From: Mesostigma viride
Lineage: Eukaryota > Streptophyta > Mesostigmatophyceae > Mesostigmatales > Mesostigmataceae
Reading direction: 5' to 3'
Length of the DNA stretch: 64,000 nucleotides
Assembly (NCBI GenBank): GCA_009746045.1
Contig: RPFO01000240.1
Location: forward strand, 188,001-252,000
The translations under genes and the position numbers were made by a program. The notes under the pieces were generated by a model. The model had not been told where the DNA came from. It was given only the letters and a program-made list of their open reading frames with translations, and did not search any database. Positions 43,409 to 54,195 of the stretch are shown piece by piece; the stretch's first letter is position 1; each line of letters opens with the position of its first letter.

Positions 43409-43801
43409 ATGAGCCAACGGCGATCTTTTACTGCTCCTTCCCATTCTTCTAGCGATAATAGTCTAGCTAAATATTACGTAGTGATTACGCCTCAATGGTC
43501 CTCCATTTTCCTTTCTTGGTCCGACGCTAGGAAGATCGTTCAGAATCGTGCATACAACGTAATTAGGTATAAGAAATTTATGTCCTTCGAAGAAGCTCAG
43601 CAGTTCCTTATAGATCATAGCCAAACAGATTTAGGCCTGCATGTACGCCCTATTCCTCATGGTCGTCCTCCCGTAGAAGCTCTAGTCTTTGCTACCCCTC
43701 CTTCTTCTCCCCCTAAACGGGCTGCATCTGCCTCTGCTTCAGATACTCCTCTCACTTTGGAGTTTGGTTCCCTATCCATTACTGTTGTTAAAAAGGATTG
43801 A
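43409..43801 (+). CDS. GypF leader ORF: RNase HI-type hybrid-binding (viroplasmin-like) domain protein
   Basis: A 130-residue frame from the ATG at 43409 to TGA. Residues ~22-70 match the small domain found at the N terminus of eukaryotic RNase HI and in viroplasmin-type proteins, which binds RNA:DNA hybrids: YYVVITPQW, the central IFLSWSDARKIVQN segment, then IRYKKFMSFEEAQQFL with the conserved RYKKF and EEA..FL signature. The rest is a Ser/Pro-rich tail. It stands alone, separate from the element's own RNase H in Pol, about 1.2 kb before Gag. A role in handling the RNA:DNA hybrid during reverse transcription is plausible but inferred. The family call rests on motif recognition by eye. Confidence 0.7.
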   Translation: MSQRRSFTAPSHSSSDNSLAKYYVVITPQWSSIFLSWSDARKIVQNRAYNVIRYKKFMSFEEAQQFLIDHSQTDLGLHVRPIPHGRPPVEALVFATPPSSPPKRAASASASDTPLTLEFGSLSITVVKKD

Positions 43802-43842
43802 TTTTAATTTTCTTCCTGCTGCAGACCTTCAAGGTTTTTCCA

Positions 43843-43887
43843 GGTGATACTGGTGATACTGGTGATACTGGTGATACTGGTGCTAGT
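43843..43887 (+). repeat. 9 bp tandem repeat GGTGATACT
   Basis: Four perfect GGTGATACT units followed by one variant (GGTGCTAGT), directly after the hybrid-binding ORF in the GypF leader. Confidence 0.9.
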
Positions 43888-45004
43888 AACCAAAGTCCGG
43901 CGACCAGACCAAAGGCGCGGCGCACGAACGCTGCCAGCCTAACTGAGGGGGAACAAATTCGTGGCGCGAGGGCGAAATCGACCAAGCTGCAAAATTTTTC
44001 CAAGTCCTGGACTGCCAAGTCCGGTGCTGGCGCGAGGCCTCGAGCGAGCCGACAACGACGTGGACAGCGACCTGTCAGCCAAACTGCTGTCAAACACCAA
44101 CGGTCAAGTCGACTGCAAAATGCTGCCAAGGCATCACGTCGGTCAGTTGACGGTGTTCGGCCAGGCCATGGCATTTGCAAATGCACTAGCTGCGACGACC
44201 CTTGGAAATTGTCGCCCAGGATGCACAGACCCCACTCCTCAAGGTTGCCCTAATGTTTTGTCTGTGGGAAATGAACTTGTATGTTGACTTTTGTGTCGTG
44301 TTTGCTGGAAATTGTGAGGCGCCGTAAGCGTGCGTTTTCTGGTTTTTTCTTTGTGTTCTTCCAGCAATTATGTGTTTATTTTGCCATGCGTTCAGTGGCA
44401 ATGGCCCATGCATTTTGGTATTGTTCCCACGAGACGTTTTCTACGTACCTGGAGTGTGTATCCAGAGTTTTTGCACGCTATTTGTGGCACTAGCCTGCGG
44501 CGTAGTTAAGCGCCGTTATATCGTCGTCTACGACTTGTTTTCGTGAGTTGAGTGCCTGTGACGCGTGTGTTATTTTGTTTTGTGCTGAGAGCATTGCTTG
44601 TATGCAAATGCTTACGTCCTTTGTGTCGAATTCGGCTGTGCATTTCGGCATAGCCTGTAATGTCGGACGTTATGTTTACTCTCGGGCATTGATTTGTGAA
44701 TCGTGACGAAGTAATCGTTACCTGTGTTCGCCTTTGTGGCGGTAATGTTTTGCACGTCCTGTTTTCTTTGCTATGAAGCGCGTTTATCTGTTATGGCCAC
44801 TGTGTTTTGTGTTGAAGGTTGTATTGCACCTTGTTTGTGTGGCATTTGTTGCCAATATGTTTGTTTGCTCACCCCGTTTATTTGGCGTAAAACGTGATGT
44901 TGGTGTCATTTATTTTGTGAGATGGCGTATGTTATGTTGCTCCGTGTGTGTACAGCACGTATTGTTGCTTTCTTCTAGATTCCTATTCCTTTACGTAATC
45001 AAAG
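43888..45004 (+). other. GypF leader before Gag
   Basis: About 1.1 kb with no convincing coding region, T/G-rich near its 3' end. It makes the leader from LTR to Gag about 2.1 kb in total, long for a gypsy element. Confidence 0.6.
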
Positions 45005-46751
45005 ATGGATCCAGTGGGTGGAGATATGTCGCCTATACCTACCAATAATAATAATAATAATAATACTAATAACAATAACAATAACAATACACGTGGTAAC
45101 CGACGGGACTCCTTGGAAACGGTACACCATCTTACCCCTCAAGGTATTCTGCGTACCTCACCTCCTTCTCCTGTTGCTGGTGGTCGCCGTCGTCCCTCAA
45201 TTACCCCACCTACCTATGAACAACGTATTTCCCAAGTCAGATTTAGTGATGAACCTTCTTTTGTTGTGAACCAGGCCCCTGCCCCTTCTGCAACCTTGGC
45301 TCACCCCTCCAGCAGGTCCTCACACACTAACAATGCTTCTAGGCCTCCTTCCCACCCTGTGCCTTCAATGCCTGCTATTAACACGGGTCGTACCTCGGCC
45401 CCTGTCGGCCCTTCTGGGCGCCCTAGTGCAGTCCCCTTTTACCCACCTGCTTCCTGGTCCTACCCAGAGACGGCCTATGAGGCTGCCCAGGTCCCTACCC
45501 GTGTGGCTGATTTAGAAGTTAATAATGATTTTAGTACCATGCCCCTAGATGATAGGAACTATGATCATTTTGCCTACTCCTCTCTTCGTGAGCAATATAC
45601 TGTTCCCTTCTCCTATGGGCACCATCCTGAAACGGTGGCTCCCTCTAACCCTACCCAAGACTTTTCCTATCCCTTCCTTCTATCCCGCTTATGTAGCAGT
45701 GGAAGATAGTGGCCCTATGGGAAAAACTGATTCTTCTAATCCCCCTAAGCCTCCTGCTCTTCCCCTCTTTGCCAACCTTCCTAAGCTGGATGTCAAGTCT
45801 ACCCCTCAACAGTTTTTCACCTTCATTATGTTGCTCACCCAGAACACAGAGTCCTGGCAGAACCACAATAGGTGGCGCCTCTCTGATGCTGTACTAGTTC
45901 CTCATTATCTTACTACCTGCATTACTCCTGAGCTTGCTAACCTCATCCAGTGTGAGTCTCTTGCCTCTCATGCCTACCCAAACTCTGTAGCAGAATTGTT
46001 CAAGCGTTTAGAGAACCATTTAGTCCCTCCCGATGCAGATTGGCAGGATAGATTATCCTTTGGTACCTTGCAGCAGGGTACCAAGTCCTTCAAAGAATAT
46101 ATGAAAGAGTTTGATGCCCAGATGGTACGAATTAGGGATTTGTCGGGCGCAGAAGTACGTGCCCGCTTCCTTCAGGGCCTCAGTAGACCCTTATTGCGTG
46201 AAGTCAAGCGCCAGTTCTCTGCCTACCGTTTTACTGACCTGCCCCTCAAGCATGTGCGCCAGCATCTTTTACGAGTAGCAGATTTCTTCTCCACGCCTTC
46301 TCTTCCTACCCGTTCCCGTATTAATAATATTAGCCTTACCCCTGAGGAGGAGAACTCCTATGTAGAAGAATTAGATATTTGTGTGACTGACCTTTCAGCT
46401 CTGGATGTCTCTCATATCACCTGCTATCATTGTAAGGAAGTAGGTCATCTTAAACGTGAGTGCCCCAAGTTCCTTTCGGGTGCTCCCCCTCATCCCGACG
46501 CTCGCCCTCCTCGTACCCCTCAGCGTGCTCCTATTCGTCCCACTTCAGGACGCATTCCTTCAGCTACCCCTAGTAGGCTGAATGCTGTGCAGACAGGATC
46601 CCCAGGGTTCCCCTATGATAATCAGGCTCCCGCACCCTCTTCAATCCCTCGTGACCCTCCAGCAGTGGCTTTTCCGCCAGGGTCTTCTTCGGGGTTCGTT
46701 CCTATGGATTTGGGGGGGAGGGGGAACAGTAGGCCTGTCAGCCGGGGGTAA
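45005..46751 (+). pseudogene. gag: GypF Gag, one frameshift
   Basis: Gag starts at the ATG at 45005 (MDPVGGDMSPIP), followed by an Asn-rich tract from ATAATAATA-type microsatellite DNA (about 45044-45090) and a Pro/Ser-rich region. The frame stops at 45709; from about 45690 the coding sequence continues in the frame of 45549-46751, so one base is missing or extra in a pyrimidine-rich tract. The second part is a retrotransposon Gag domain (FKEYMKEFDAQMVRIRDL, RARFLQGLSRPLLREV) and a zinc knuckle CYHCKEVGHLKREC (CX2CX4HX4C, about 46420-46465). A G-rich run near 46712-46726 precedes the switch to the protease frame. Confidence 0.85.
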
Positions 46752-47264
46752 CCTGGACAGGTCCTTAGATAGTACCCCAGATAATAATTTTTGCTTGCCT
46801 GTTTTTATAACCTCTGTAGGAGCTGAATCATCCCTACCACTACGTGTGCGTCCTCTTATGTTCTTGAATGGTGGCTTAACCGTCCCTCATACTGTTGTAG
46901 ACCCCTTCTTGCATGCTGATGAACTCTTGAATGTCTCTGTGTTAGTGGATAGCGGTGCGGCTAGCTCCTTTGTGAGCGAGGCCCTAGTTAGGCGTTTAGG
47001 ACTAGTCCCTACCCCTCACACAAAAACGTCACTGTCCATTATGCTGACGGTCGCACCAGTCATTCCCCGGGTACGGTGTCCCTTCCCCTGGTCATACAAG
47101 GACGTACGGTCAACCTGACGGCCACTATAGGCCCTATCACTACAGCTGATGTATTACTAGGATTAGATTGGCACCAGGATAATAAGATTACTATTAATTA
47201 TGATACTATGGTCATTTGGTTTCCAGATAGCTCTACTGGGTACCGGAACGTCATTATAGATTAG
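46752..47264 (+). pseudogene. pol: GypF protease, frameshifted
   Basis: The N-terminal part lies in the frame of 46582-47118 and has the retropepsin active site VLVDSGAASSFVSEALV (about 46940-46990). The C-terminal part lies in the frame of 47076-47264 with ADVLLGLDWH (about 47148-47175), the ILGxD-like region. A one-base shift near 47085 separates them. The protease would mature Gag and Pol; in this copy it cannot be made in one piece without a frameshift. Confidence 0.8.
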
Positions 47265-47275
47265 AAAATTTATCC

Positions 47276-49223
47276 TTGGTAGATATTACTCCTCCTACAC
47301 CTGTTGATCCTCCTGTGAGACCTATACCTGAAGTATTAATGTCCAATGACGAATTGCGATCTGAACTAAAGGAATATGGATACCTATTATGTATGTTCCT
47401 TCAGTTAGAAGTACAAGAGATACCTATCACTAATAATAGTGTGGATATAGATGTAAATACAGTGGATACAATAGGAGTGGGATTTACTGAAAATGAAATA
47501 GTCAGATACATGGCTGTGATAGATTCCTCAAAAGTATTTGAAGAAAAGACTCCTTCTTATCCTCCTCCTCGTTCTGTTTTACACCGTGTAGTTATCAAGG
47601 ACGGTGCAGTTCCTACGCACTCTCCGATGTATAGAATGGGCCCTACAGAATTAAAGGAACTAAAACAGATTTTAGTATCACTATTAGAAGCAGGATTGAT
47701 AGAGCCTAGTAACTCCCCCTACTCCGCTGGTGTCCTGTTAGTTCCTAAGCCAAATGGCAAGTTTCGCCTAGTTACTGATTATAGGAAGTTAAACGATATT
47801 ACTGTGAAGTCTAAATACCCTCTACCTCGTATTGATGATATATTTAATAAGGTTAAAGGTTCTACCTGTTTCACAGTACTAGATTGTGCGGATGGTTTTT
47901 GGCAACTACGTATAGCTCCTGAGGATTGCCACAAAACCGCCTTTGCTACCCCTTTTGGGCATTATCAGTTTAGAGTAGCGGCTATGGGACTCTGTAACTC
48001 TCCTGCCTCTTTCCAAATGTTAATGAATGAAGTGCTTAGACCTGTTATGGGAAATTCCCACCTTCCTCAAGTGTCCTCTGATTTAAAGGATCCTTCCTTC
48101 TCCTCTGTTTCTTTATCTGAGCATGACCGTTCTTGTGCTCAAGCTTACTTAGATGATATCCTTATTTATTCTCCTGATTTTGAAACGCACCTACGTGATT
48201 TAAAGAAAGTATTAGAAATCATGGCTGAAAATTCTTTATGGGCGCGCCGTGCTAAAGTTCGCTCTGGTAGAAGTGTCCCATTTTAGGGCACGTTCTGTCA
48301 GATGCCGGGGTTGCTACCGACCCGGATAAGACTAAGTCAATTCAGGAATGGCCTACCCCTACCGACGTTAAAGGTGTACGTAGTTTCTAGGAATTGCTTC
48401 TTACTATAGGCGTTTTATCCCGCGTTTCGCAACTATAGCAGCCCCTATTAATCATCTATTAAAGAAGGATATCCCCTTTGTTTGGAGTAGTGAATGTCAG
48501 TCGGCTTTTCAGTGTCTAAAATCCCTACTCCTCTCCCCTCCCGTACTCATCCTACCGGATACTACTAAACCCTTTGTTGTAGCTACAGATGCTAGCAAGG
48601 TAGCTATAGGGGGCGTCCTTCTCCAGGATCAGGGTCAGGGCTTACAGCCAATCGAGTATATCTCTAGGACAATGCTTCCTGCGGAGCGTAACTATCCCGT
48701 ACACCAGCAAGAACTATTAGCTGTGGTGTATTGTTGCCACGCGTGGCAGCACTTTCTTAAAGGTGCTCAATTTGATGTTTGTCTGAATGAACCCTGTGAG
48801 ATTGATCCTTATAGATTAGTTATCCAGACAGATCACCGTCCTCTTACCCATCTTCTCTCACAACCCAACCTTACCCCTCGTCAAGCGCGCTGGATGGAGT
48901 TTTTAGCACAGTTCTCCCCTTTTAAACTTCAGTATGTTAAGGGTGTAGATAACATAGTACCAGATGCACTCTCCCGTCGTGCAGATTACTCCTTTTTCGA
49001 GGACCTTGATGTTCTCAATACTACTCTAGTTCCTACTACTATGGGTGTAACCCCGTATGGTGAACTACCTGATGATGAATCCTATGCCTACCTCTTTCAT
49101 ACAGCTGTTCGCATGCCTGATCTCCTTTCTCACGTAGGACTCTCTCTCCCGTGTGAGGCCCTTCCTGTGGCCTCGGTGGGGGGGAGGGGAAAAATAAAAT
49201 TTCTATACCGCTTAGCCATATAG
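47276..49223 (+). pseudogene. pol: GypF RT and RNase H, frameshifted
   Basis: RT occupies 47276-48286: GLIEPSNSPYSAGVLLVPK, RLVTDYRKLNDIT, VLDCADGFWQLRIAP, GLCNSPASFQMLMNEVL and the catalytic YLDDILIYS (about 48147-48173). About 30 extra residues lie between the motif B region and YLDD. One-base shifts near 48285 and 48390 break the connection to the RNase H domain, which carries VVATDASKVAIGGVLLQD, HQQELLAVVYCCHAW and TDHRPLTHLL (48580-48870). A further shift near 49200 separates RNase H from the integrase frame. Confidence 0.82.
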
Positions 49224-50860
49224 CGACTAGGTCAGGAAAGTCTTATGAAAACATAGTCCCTCTAGGACCTCCCCTTCTCTTTGGCAAGGCGGTAGGAGAT
49301 CTCTTTAAACCTGTTCTGGATACCTCTGTAGCGATGCCTACCTCTGATCTTGAACGCCTTATTAGTAGATTTACGGCCACTGAGCCGGAAGCATTAGCTG
49401 CCATTGCTGCCCATCCCCAACAATTAGGCAAGCACCCTTGTAAATTTGTAGGTGGATTTTTATATGTGCAGATAGCAGATTCTCCCCCTCAATGGCGCCT
49501 GTATGTCCCTCCTATCTGTCGCTCCTCCTTGCTCTTTGAGTTGCATGACTTAGCTGCTCATCAGGGTGGTAAACGGGTACGGGACCTAGTAGCCCGCTCT
49601 TACTACTGGCCTTCCCTTTTAAAGGATGTAGATGAGTATGTTAGAACCTGTCAATCTTGCCAGGAGATGAAACCCAACAATGTAGGACAGATAGCAGAGC
49701 CTAGGACCTTACCTGATCCCATCATGCCGTGGGACTCCATTATGATGGATTTTGTAGGACCTTTTAGGAAGAATGATAGAGGTAACGCCCAGATCCTTGT
49801 TTTTGTAGATCGTTTTACTCGTATGTGTCATCTCGTGCCGTGTCCCTTAGAACTCACCGCACGCGATTGCGCACGCCTATACCTTAATAACGTATATAGA
49901 TATCATGGTTTGAGTAGGCAGTTTATTAGTGATAAGGATAAGTTATTTACTTCTGATTTTTGGCAGCAGTTCTTCGCTGCTATCGGTACCAAGGTCACCT
50001 TCGGTACTGCCTACCACTCCTCCTCGTCTCATTTAGTAGAACGTTTGAATAGGGTAGTGGAAGAAGCTCTGCGTCACTATGTGAATGGCTCTGGGAGTGA
50101 TTGGGAGGATTATCTATGTTTGGTAGAGTTTTCCCTTAACAACTGCCCTCAGGCTGCGCATGGTTATACGCCCTTCTTCCTAGATACTGGTAGACAACCT
50201 CTTACCCCTACCTCTCTCTTAGCTAGTCCTTTAAGGGACAAGGATGATGTGTCCCGGGATACTGTAGAAGGTGTGCAGGCGTTATTAGATAAGATGAAGA
50301 ATGCACACGACAACGCTATTGCAGGGTACCATAGGGCGCAGGCCAAATACCTTGCTAGGTTGCGTGCCTCATTAGATAGAAGAGCACCTGAGATAGAAAT
50401 AGGAGATTTAGTCTTAGTAGAAGGCCCCCGTGTTGGCCGCTTCGCTCATAAGTTCGAAGCTGAACTGAAAGTGAAACTTAGGCCCGCCTTCTTAGGACCC
50501 TTCCGTGTGTTGTCTAGAGTAGGTAATTTTCTGTATGAGATAGATATTCCTACCTCTTGGCAGACCCACTCTCGCACCTTTCATAGAAGCCAGCTGAAGC
50601 TCTATCATCAGAGCACGTTCGCTGGTAGAGAATTAGCCCCTGCCCCTTTAGAGCATAACCCGGATACTGGTGAGGTAGAGGATGAGGTAGAGGGTATCGT
50701 GGCCCATAGAGATATCAAAAAAGGCCGCGGTACCCAGCGCCAGTATAAGGTGAAGTGGATGTATGCTCGTAGTGAGGTAGATAAGGTCTGGTATACTGAG
50801 AGTGAGCTAGATGGGTGTAGTCGCCTGCTGCAGGAGTATAAAACCCTGCATAAGCTCTAG
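49224..50860 (+). CDS. pol: GypF integrase with C-terminal chromodomain
   Basis: Open frame with the first ATG at 49334 and a TAG stop at 50858-50860; as part of the polyprotein it probably begins upstream near 49224. It has the HHCC zinc region (LHDLAAHQGG ... CQSCQ), then the D,D,E core: MMDFVGPF, ISDKDKLFTSDFW and HLVERLNRVVEEAL. After the SH3-like C-terminal domain (LRPAFLGPFRVLSRVG) comes a chromodomain: VEGIVAHRDIKKG, YKVKWMYAR, KVWYTESEL (about 50690-50815). Chromodomain integrases are tethered to methylated histone H3, which fits an insertion in satellite DNA. This segment is intact. Confidence 0.88.
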
Positions 50861-50936
50861 TTGTAGACCTTCTCCTCTCTTATGTTATGTCTGCTGTCGA
50901 CGGATGGTTGGTTGTTCCCTCCCCTCCGCAGCCGTC

Positions 50937-53252
50937 ATGTCAGAGCCTACCCCTCCGGCTGAGAGCTCGCTGCCGTCCCCGCCCCCACCGGACCCTGAGC
51001 TGTATTTCGAGGCCCTTCCGGGCCGCTGGGTGTCGCGATCAAGTTACCCGGGTGGCGTTGTGCAGCCGGCCCTTCAGGCCCAACATGCGGGCTTAGTCAG
51101 GGCGGCCCTCTTCGGGGTCACGTGGTATGGTCCTTCCCCTGATGAGCCGCACCAGCTTGTCCTGCACGGGTTCGACGATGCCGGACACTGTTTATTGGGG
51201 TGTGGTTCCCGCTGTCCCGCCTTGGGACAGATAGATGCGGTTCTCCGGTGCTGCCGTGTGTTCTCCTACCTCTCTACCCCTGTGGGCCGTACCTGCCTAC
51301 GGGAGGTGTTCCCTTGGCTTCCGGCTGAGGGTGATGCTGAGGTAGATGATAACCCCTGCGACCTTTTACGGGCCGTAGAATTCATGGAGATAGCTGATCA
51401 GTCGGCGGGACTAGCGGTTGGTGGTCCTGCCCCTTCGGGCGCCCCAGCCGAGGTACATTATACTCCAGATTATTCTGCCTCGAGCGCTGCGTCCGCCTCC
51501 TCGGCGTCTGCTCCTCCCTCTCCGGTCCCGTCGTCCCCTCGGTCGACCCAGTGTGTTGCAGTGGAGCCTACCCCTTCGGGTTTGCCTGATCCTCTTTCGG
51601 CGACGGTCTCGGCTATGCAGGCTCAGATCCAGTCCCTGACCACGGCGTTCGGGGCCTTCCTGGCGGCCCAAGCGCAGACTCCGGCCACGCCAGGTGGGGT
51701 GTCTGTGGTGTCCGCGCCCCCTACCCCTTCGGTTGTTTCGGCACCTGTGGTTTCGCCGGCGCCTCCTACCCCTTCGGTTGCTGCGGCTCCGACACCTCCG
51801 GTTGCCTCCGTGCCTGTGGCCGACGTTCCCGCGCCTCGGCGCGAGTCTTCCGCCCCTTCGGCTGTGCCCGCCGTCGCCCCCTCTGGGCCGCCCGCTGCGC
51901 CCTCACAGCCAGTTCGTGGTTTCTTCAGCGACACGGGCAATCATCCCAGGCTTTGGGAGGGTGGTCCCCCGCAGAGGATCCCGGTGCCCGACTGGAGCTT
52001 GGATGGGAACCAATCTTATGCCGGGCTGCCTGTCCCTACGGGCCCTATCTTCAATATGTGGCCTGAGGGTGCACCGGCAACGGAGACCGGCGCGCCTGCG
52101 TCAATGGCGGGTCCGTCACGGCCCTCTCTGGCGTCGGGTCCGGCGCGACCTCCTGTTTTACCAGTGCCCCCTGCGTCGGTGTCGGCTCCTGCCCCTGCGT
52201 CGGCCCCTGCTTCGGTCCCTGCTCCTTCGGCCTCGCGGTCTTTGGCCGCGGTTGTTCGGTCCACCGGTCAGGATCCTCGCGCCACCCGCGCTGCCGATTC
52301 CCTCCGGGAGTTGTCCCAGGGTGATCGGGACAGGGCTCCTTCTGTGGTGCATGCGACGCCGGAGTCGCGCGACACGCCCGTGCCTGGATGTGGTATGTCC
52401 GCACTCGCCTGCCGCCAGTGTGACCTGCCGCGTGCCTCAGCCGAGCTTGCCATCTCGCCCATGTCCTACGGGTTCTCCCAGGTGTGCCGGGCGCCTCGGG
52501 ATCGTGGCCTACCCATTGAGACTGATCGGCCTCCTTTCGACATGGTTATTTTAGCTGATCCTGTGTTCCAGGGTGAGATCCTGGTTCGGCGCGTTCTGTA
52601 TCGCTGGGCTAGGCGCCACAACGACTTGGACACCTACGGTGGGTTCCAGTGGGCTTACCCTCCGCCTCTGGGCATTATGGCTTCGGATGCCCTTACGGTA
52701 GAGTTTCCTGCGGTACCGGGTGCTGCATACACCACGGTCCTCCAGCCCATCCTCGAGTGGGATGCCCGTCGTCCGGCGCCCATCCCGGGCCAGGGTCTAG
52801 ACTCCCGTGGCCACCCTCCTCCTCGGGCCAGCGACTACCTGGAGACATTCGGGTCGCGCCAGTGTGCTCGTCGGTGGCGCTCCCGAGAGGTTCGGCACAT
52901 TCGGATGTGGCCGTCCAACGTGGAGCCCCTGGTGGACCTGTTTTTCCGGACGGGTTTGCGCCCTCGGATCCGGTACCATCGCCTCCTCCTGCGGGCCCTC
53001 TGTTTGATCGCGGTAGAGCCTTTCCTTCGCCTCTTTGCCTGTGGCTTCCTGGACTGGGCCCGTGGCCAGGTCGTTCTTACGCAGCATAGGTATTACTGGG
53101 CCTTTCTGGGCCTTTTTCCTGACGGCGTGTGGGCCGATGTTTTCCTCACCGTAGATAGGCATGACAATGCCGAGGATGTGGCCCACTACCAGGCCTACCT
53201 GGAGGTCCTGCTGGCCTCTCGTGGCACTATCAGACGGATGGCCACTAGATAG
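50937..53252 (+). CDS. GypF third ORF, 771 residues, function unknown
   Basis: Intact frame after integrase, from the ATG at 50937 (an in-frame ATG at 50904 is the alternative) to TAG at 53250-53252. I do not recognise it. The first ~190 residues look globular (YFEALPGRWVSR, VLHGFDDAGHCLLGCGSRC). A ~330-residue Pro/Ala/Ser/Val-rich linker follows, with many PTPS and APAS repeats. The last ~270 residues look globular again, rich in Trp, Arg and aromatic residues (RVLYRWARRHNDLD, HRYYWAFLGLFPDGVWADVF). The position after Pol is where env-like genes lie, but I see no signal peptide or clear membrane anchor. Its intactness, next to a broken Pol, is notable. Confidence 0.7.
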   Translation: MSEPTPPAESSLPSPPPPDPELYFEALPGRWVSRSSYPGGVVQPALQAQHAGLVRAALFGVTWYGPSPDEPHQLVLHGFDDAGHCLLGCGSRCPALGQIDAVLRCCRVFSYLSTPVGRTCLREVFPWLPAEGDAEVDDNPCDLLRAVEFMEIADQSAGLAVGGPAPSGAPAEVHYTPDYSASSAASASSASAPPSPVPSSPRSTQCVAVEPTPSGLPDPLSATVSAMQAQIQSLTTAFGAFLAAQAQTPATPGGVSVVSAPPTPSVVSAPVVSPAPPTPSVAAAPTPPVASVPVADVPAPRRESSAPSAVPAVAPSGPPAAPSQPVRGFFSDTGNHPRLWEGGPPQRIPVPDWSLDGNQSYAGLPVPTGPIFNMWPEGAPATETGAPASMAGPSRPSLASGPARPPVLPVPPASVSAPAPASAPASVPAPSASRSLAAVVRSTGQDPRATRAADSLRELSQGDRDRAPSVVHATPESRDTPVPGCGMSALACRQCDLPRASAELAISPMSYGFSQVCRAPRDRGLPIETDRPPFDMVILADPVFQGEILVRRVLYRWARRHNDLDTYGGFQWAYPPPLGIMASDALTVEFPAVPGAAYTTVLQPILEWDARRPAPIPGQGLDSRGHPPPRASDYLETFGSRQCARRWRSREVRHIRMWPSNVEPLVDLFFRTGLRPRIRYHRLLLRALCLIAVEPFLRLFACGFLDWARGQVVLTQHRYYWAFLGLFPDGVWADVFLTVDRHDNAEDVAHYQAYLEVLLASRGTIRRMATR

Positions 53253-53610
53253 AGGGCCTTAGGCCCGACCTGAGGGTGTTGTCCCTCCGGTATATAGAGT
53301 CGCCCTCATATTCTGGCCAGTTGGTTGGCTGTTCTTGGTCCTTAGTGCTGATGTGTTTACTCTGTGTGTCCTGCCCAGTGCCGTCCCCCCCCGGCCAGGA
53401 CTCCGTTCCAGGCAGTTAGGGGAACCTCCCACCAGGCTTGGTGCTGGCTAACCCTACACCACCCGGCGTGGTGGTGGAGACCGTGTGAACTATTGGTGCT
53501 TTGTATCTGGGATGGTCTATCGATTGTGTTGGTATGTGCTGGGTGCATTAGGTTTTCCCTACCCCTTTGGTTCCCTCCTCTCTGCGTAGGGAGAGGGCTC
53601 CCTACCTTTT
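53253..53610 (+). other. GypF 3' untranslated region
   Basis: 358 bp between the third ORF and the polypurine tract. A near-palindromic segment lies around 53400-53480 (GGGGAACCTCCC, CTACACCACCCGGCGTGGTGGTGGAG). No coding signal seen. Confidence 0.5.
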
Positions 53611-53623
53611 GTGGGGGGGGAGG

Positions 53624-54195
53624 TGTTACGTCGCGTAACAATTCGTTGTAGTTACGGACGTAAATTAGGTCCTTGGCCTCCGTTGATCCTAGGTTTACGT
53701 GTAGTTCTAGTTGGGACCTGATTGTCCTCGTAACAGTACCGTGGTATATTGGGTGCCTTTGGGCGCCGCTCCGCGTACTTTATTAGTGGTCCTTATCCTT
53801 CGGTAGAATGTAGTGGACCGGCGTGCATCTGTGCACCTGCCTGTGTTTCTGTGTTTCTGCAGGCGAGGGCCAGGTCGGCCCGAGCCTGTTGGACCGTTGG
53901 TGACCATTTATGCACGTTCCACTCCTTGTGTGGTCACTCGGCGTGTGTTAAATGAATTAACACATATTAGCTTGGGTCACGGCAGTTTAGTTGTGTTTCC
54001 TTCCTCTTTTCCTGGAGTAAACGGGTTTGATTAAATGGCCTATGGCATATTACAGTAGTACATATGTAAATGCATTGAGATCTGGCTTGTCTCGTTCGTC
54101 TTTCGCTAGGGGTGTAAATAGAAGCGGCCTCACTAGTTTAGGTAGTATCAGGACAGGTAGAGGTAGAGGTGGCGGCCGAGGCTTGCGGCGTAACA
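53624..54195 (+). repeat. GypF 3' LTR
   Basis: 572 bp direct repeat of the 5' LTR, preceded by the polypurine tract GTGGGGGGGGAGG (53611-53623) and followed by the right CCAAC duplication. Confidence 0.92.

Larger units (their letters stand above)
42309..54195 (+). mobile_element. GypF: full-length chromodomain Ty3/gypsy element
   Basis: 11,887 bp plus-strand element with 572 bp LTRs (42309-42880, 53624-54195) that appear identical, TG...CA ends and the 5 bp duplication CCAAC (42304-42308, 54196-54200) in satellite DNA. Order: LTR, primer-binding site, long leader with a hybrid-binding-domain ORF, Gag, protease, RT, RNase H, integrase with chromodomain, a 771-residue third ORF, polypurine tract, LTR. 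At least five single-base shifts break Gag-Pol although the LTRs look identical, so some may be sequencing errors or recent damage. Confidence 0.92.

Noticed and set aside
43409-43801. Viroplasmin-like ORF as a sign of an integrated caulimovirus
   Set aside because: It lies within perfect LTRs and target duplications of a gypsy element with integrase and chromodomain; pararetroviruses lack LTRs and integrase.
51411-53186. Several antisense and alternate-frame ORFs across the GypF third ORF
   Set aside because: The region is GC-rich and opens all frames; only the 50937-53252 frame has balanced globular ends.
50937-53252. GypF third ORF as an envelope glycoprotein
   Set aside because: The position fits, but no signal peptide, clear membrane anchor or glycoprotein-like Cys pattern is visible.
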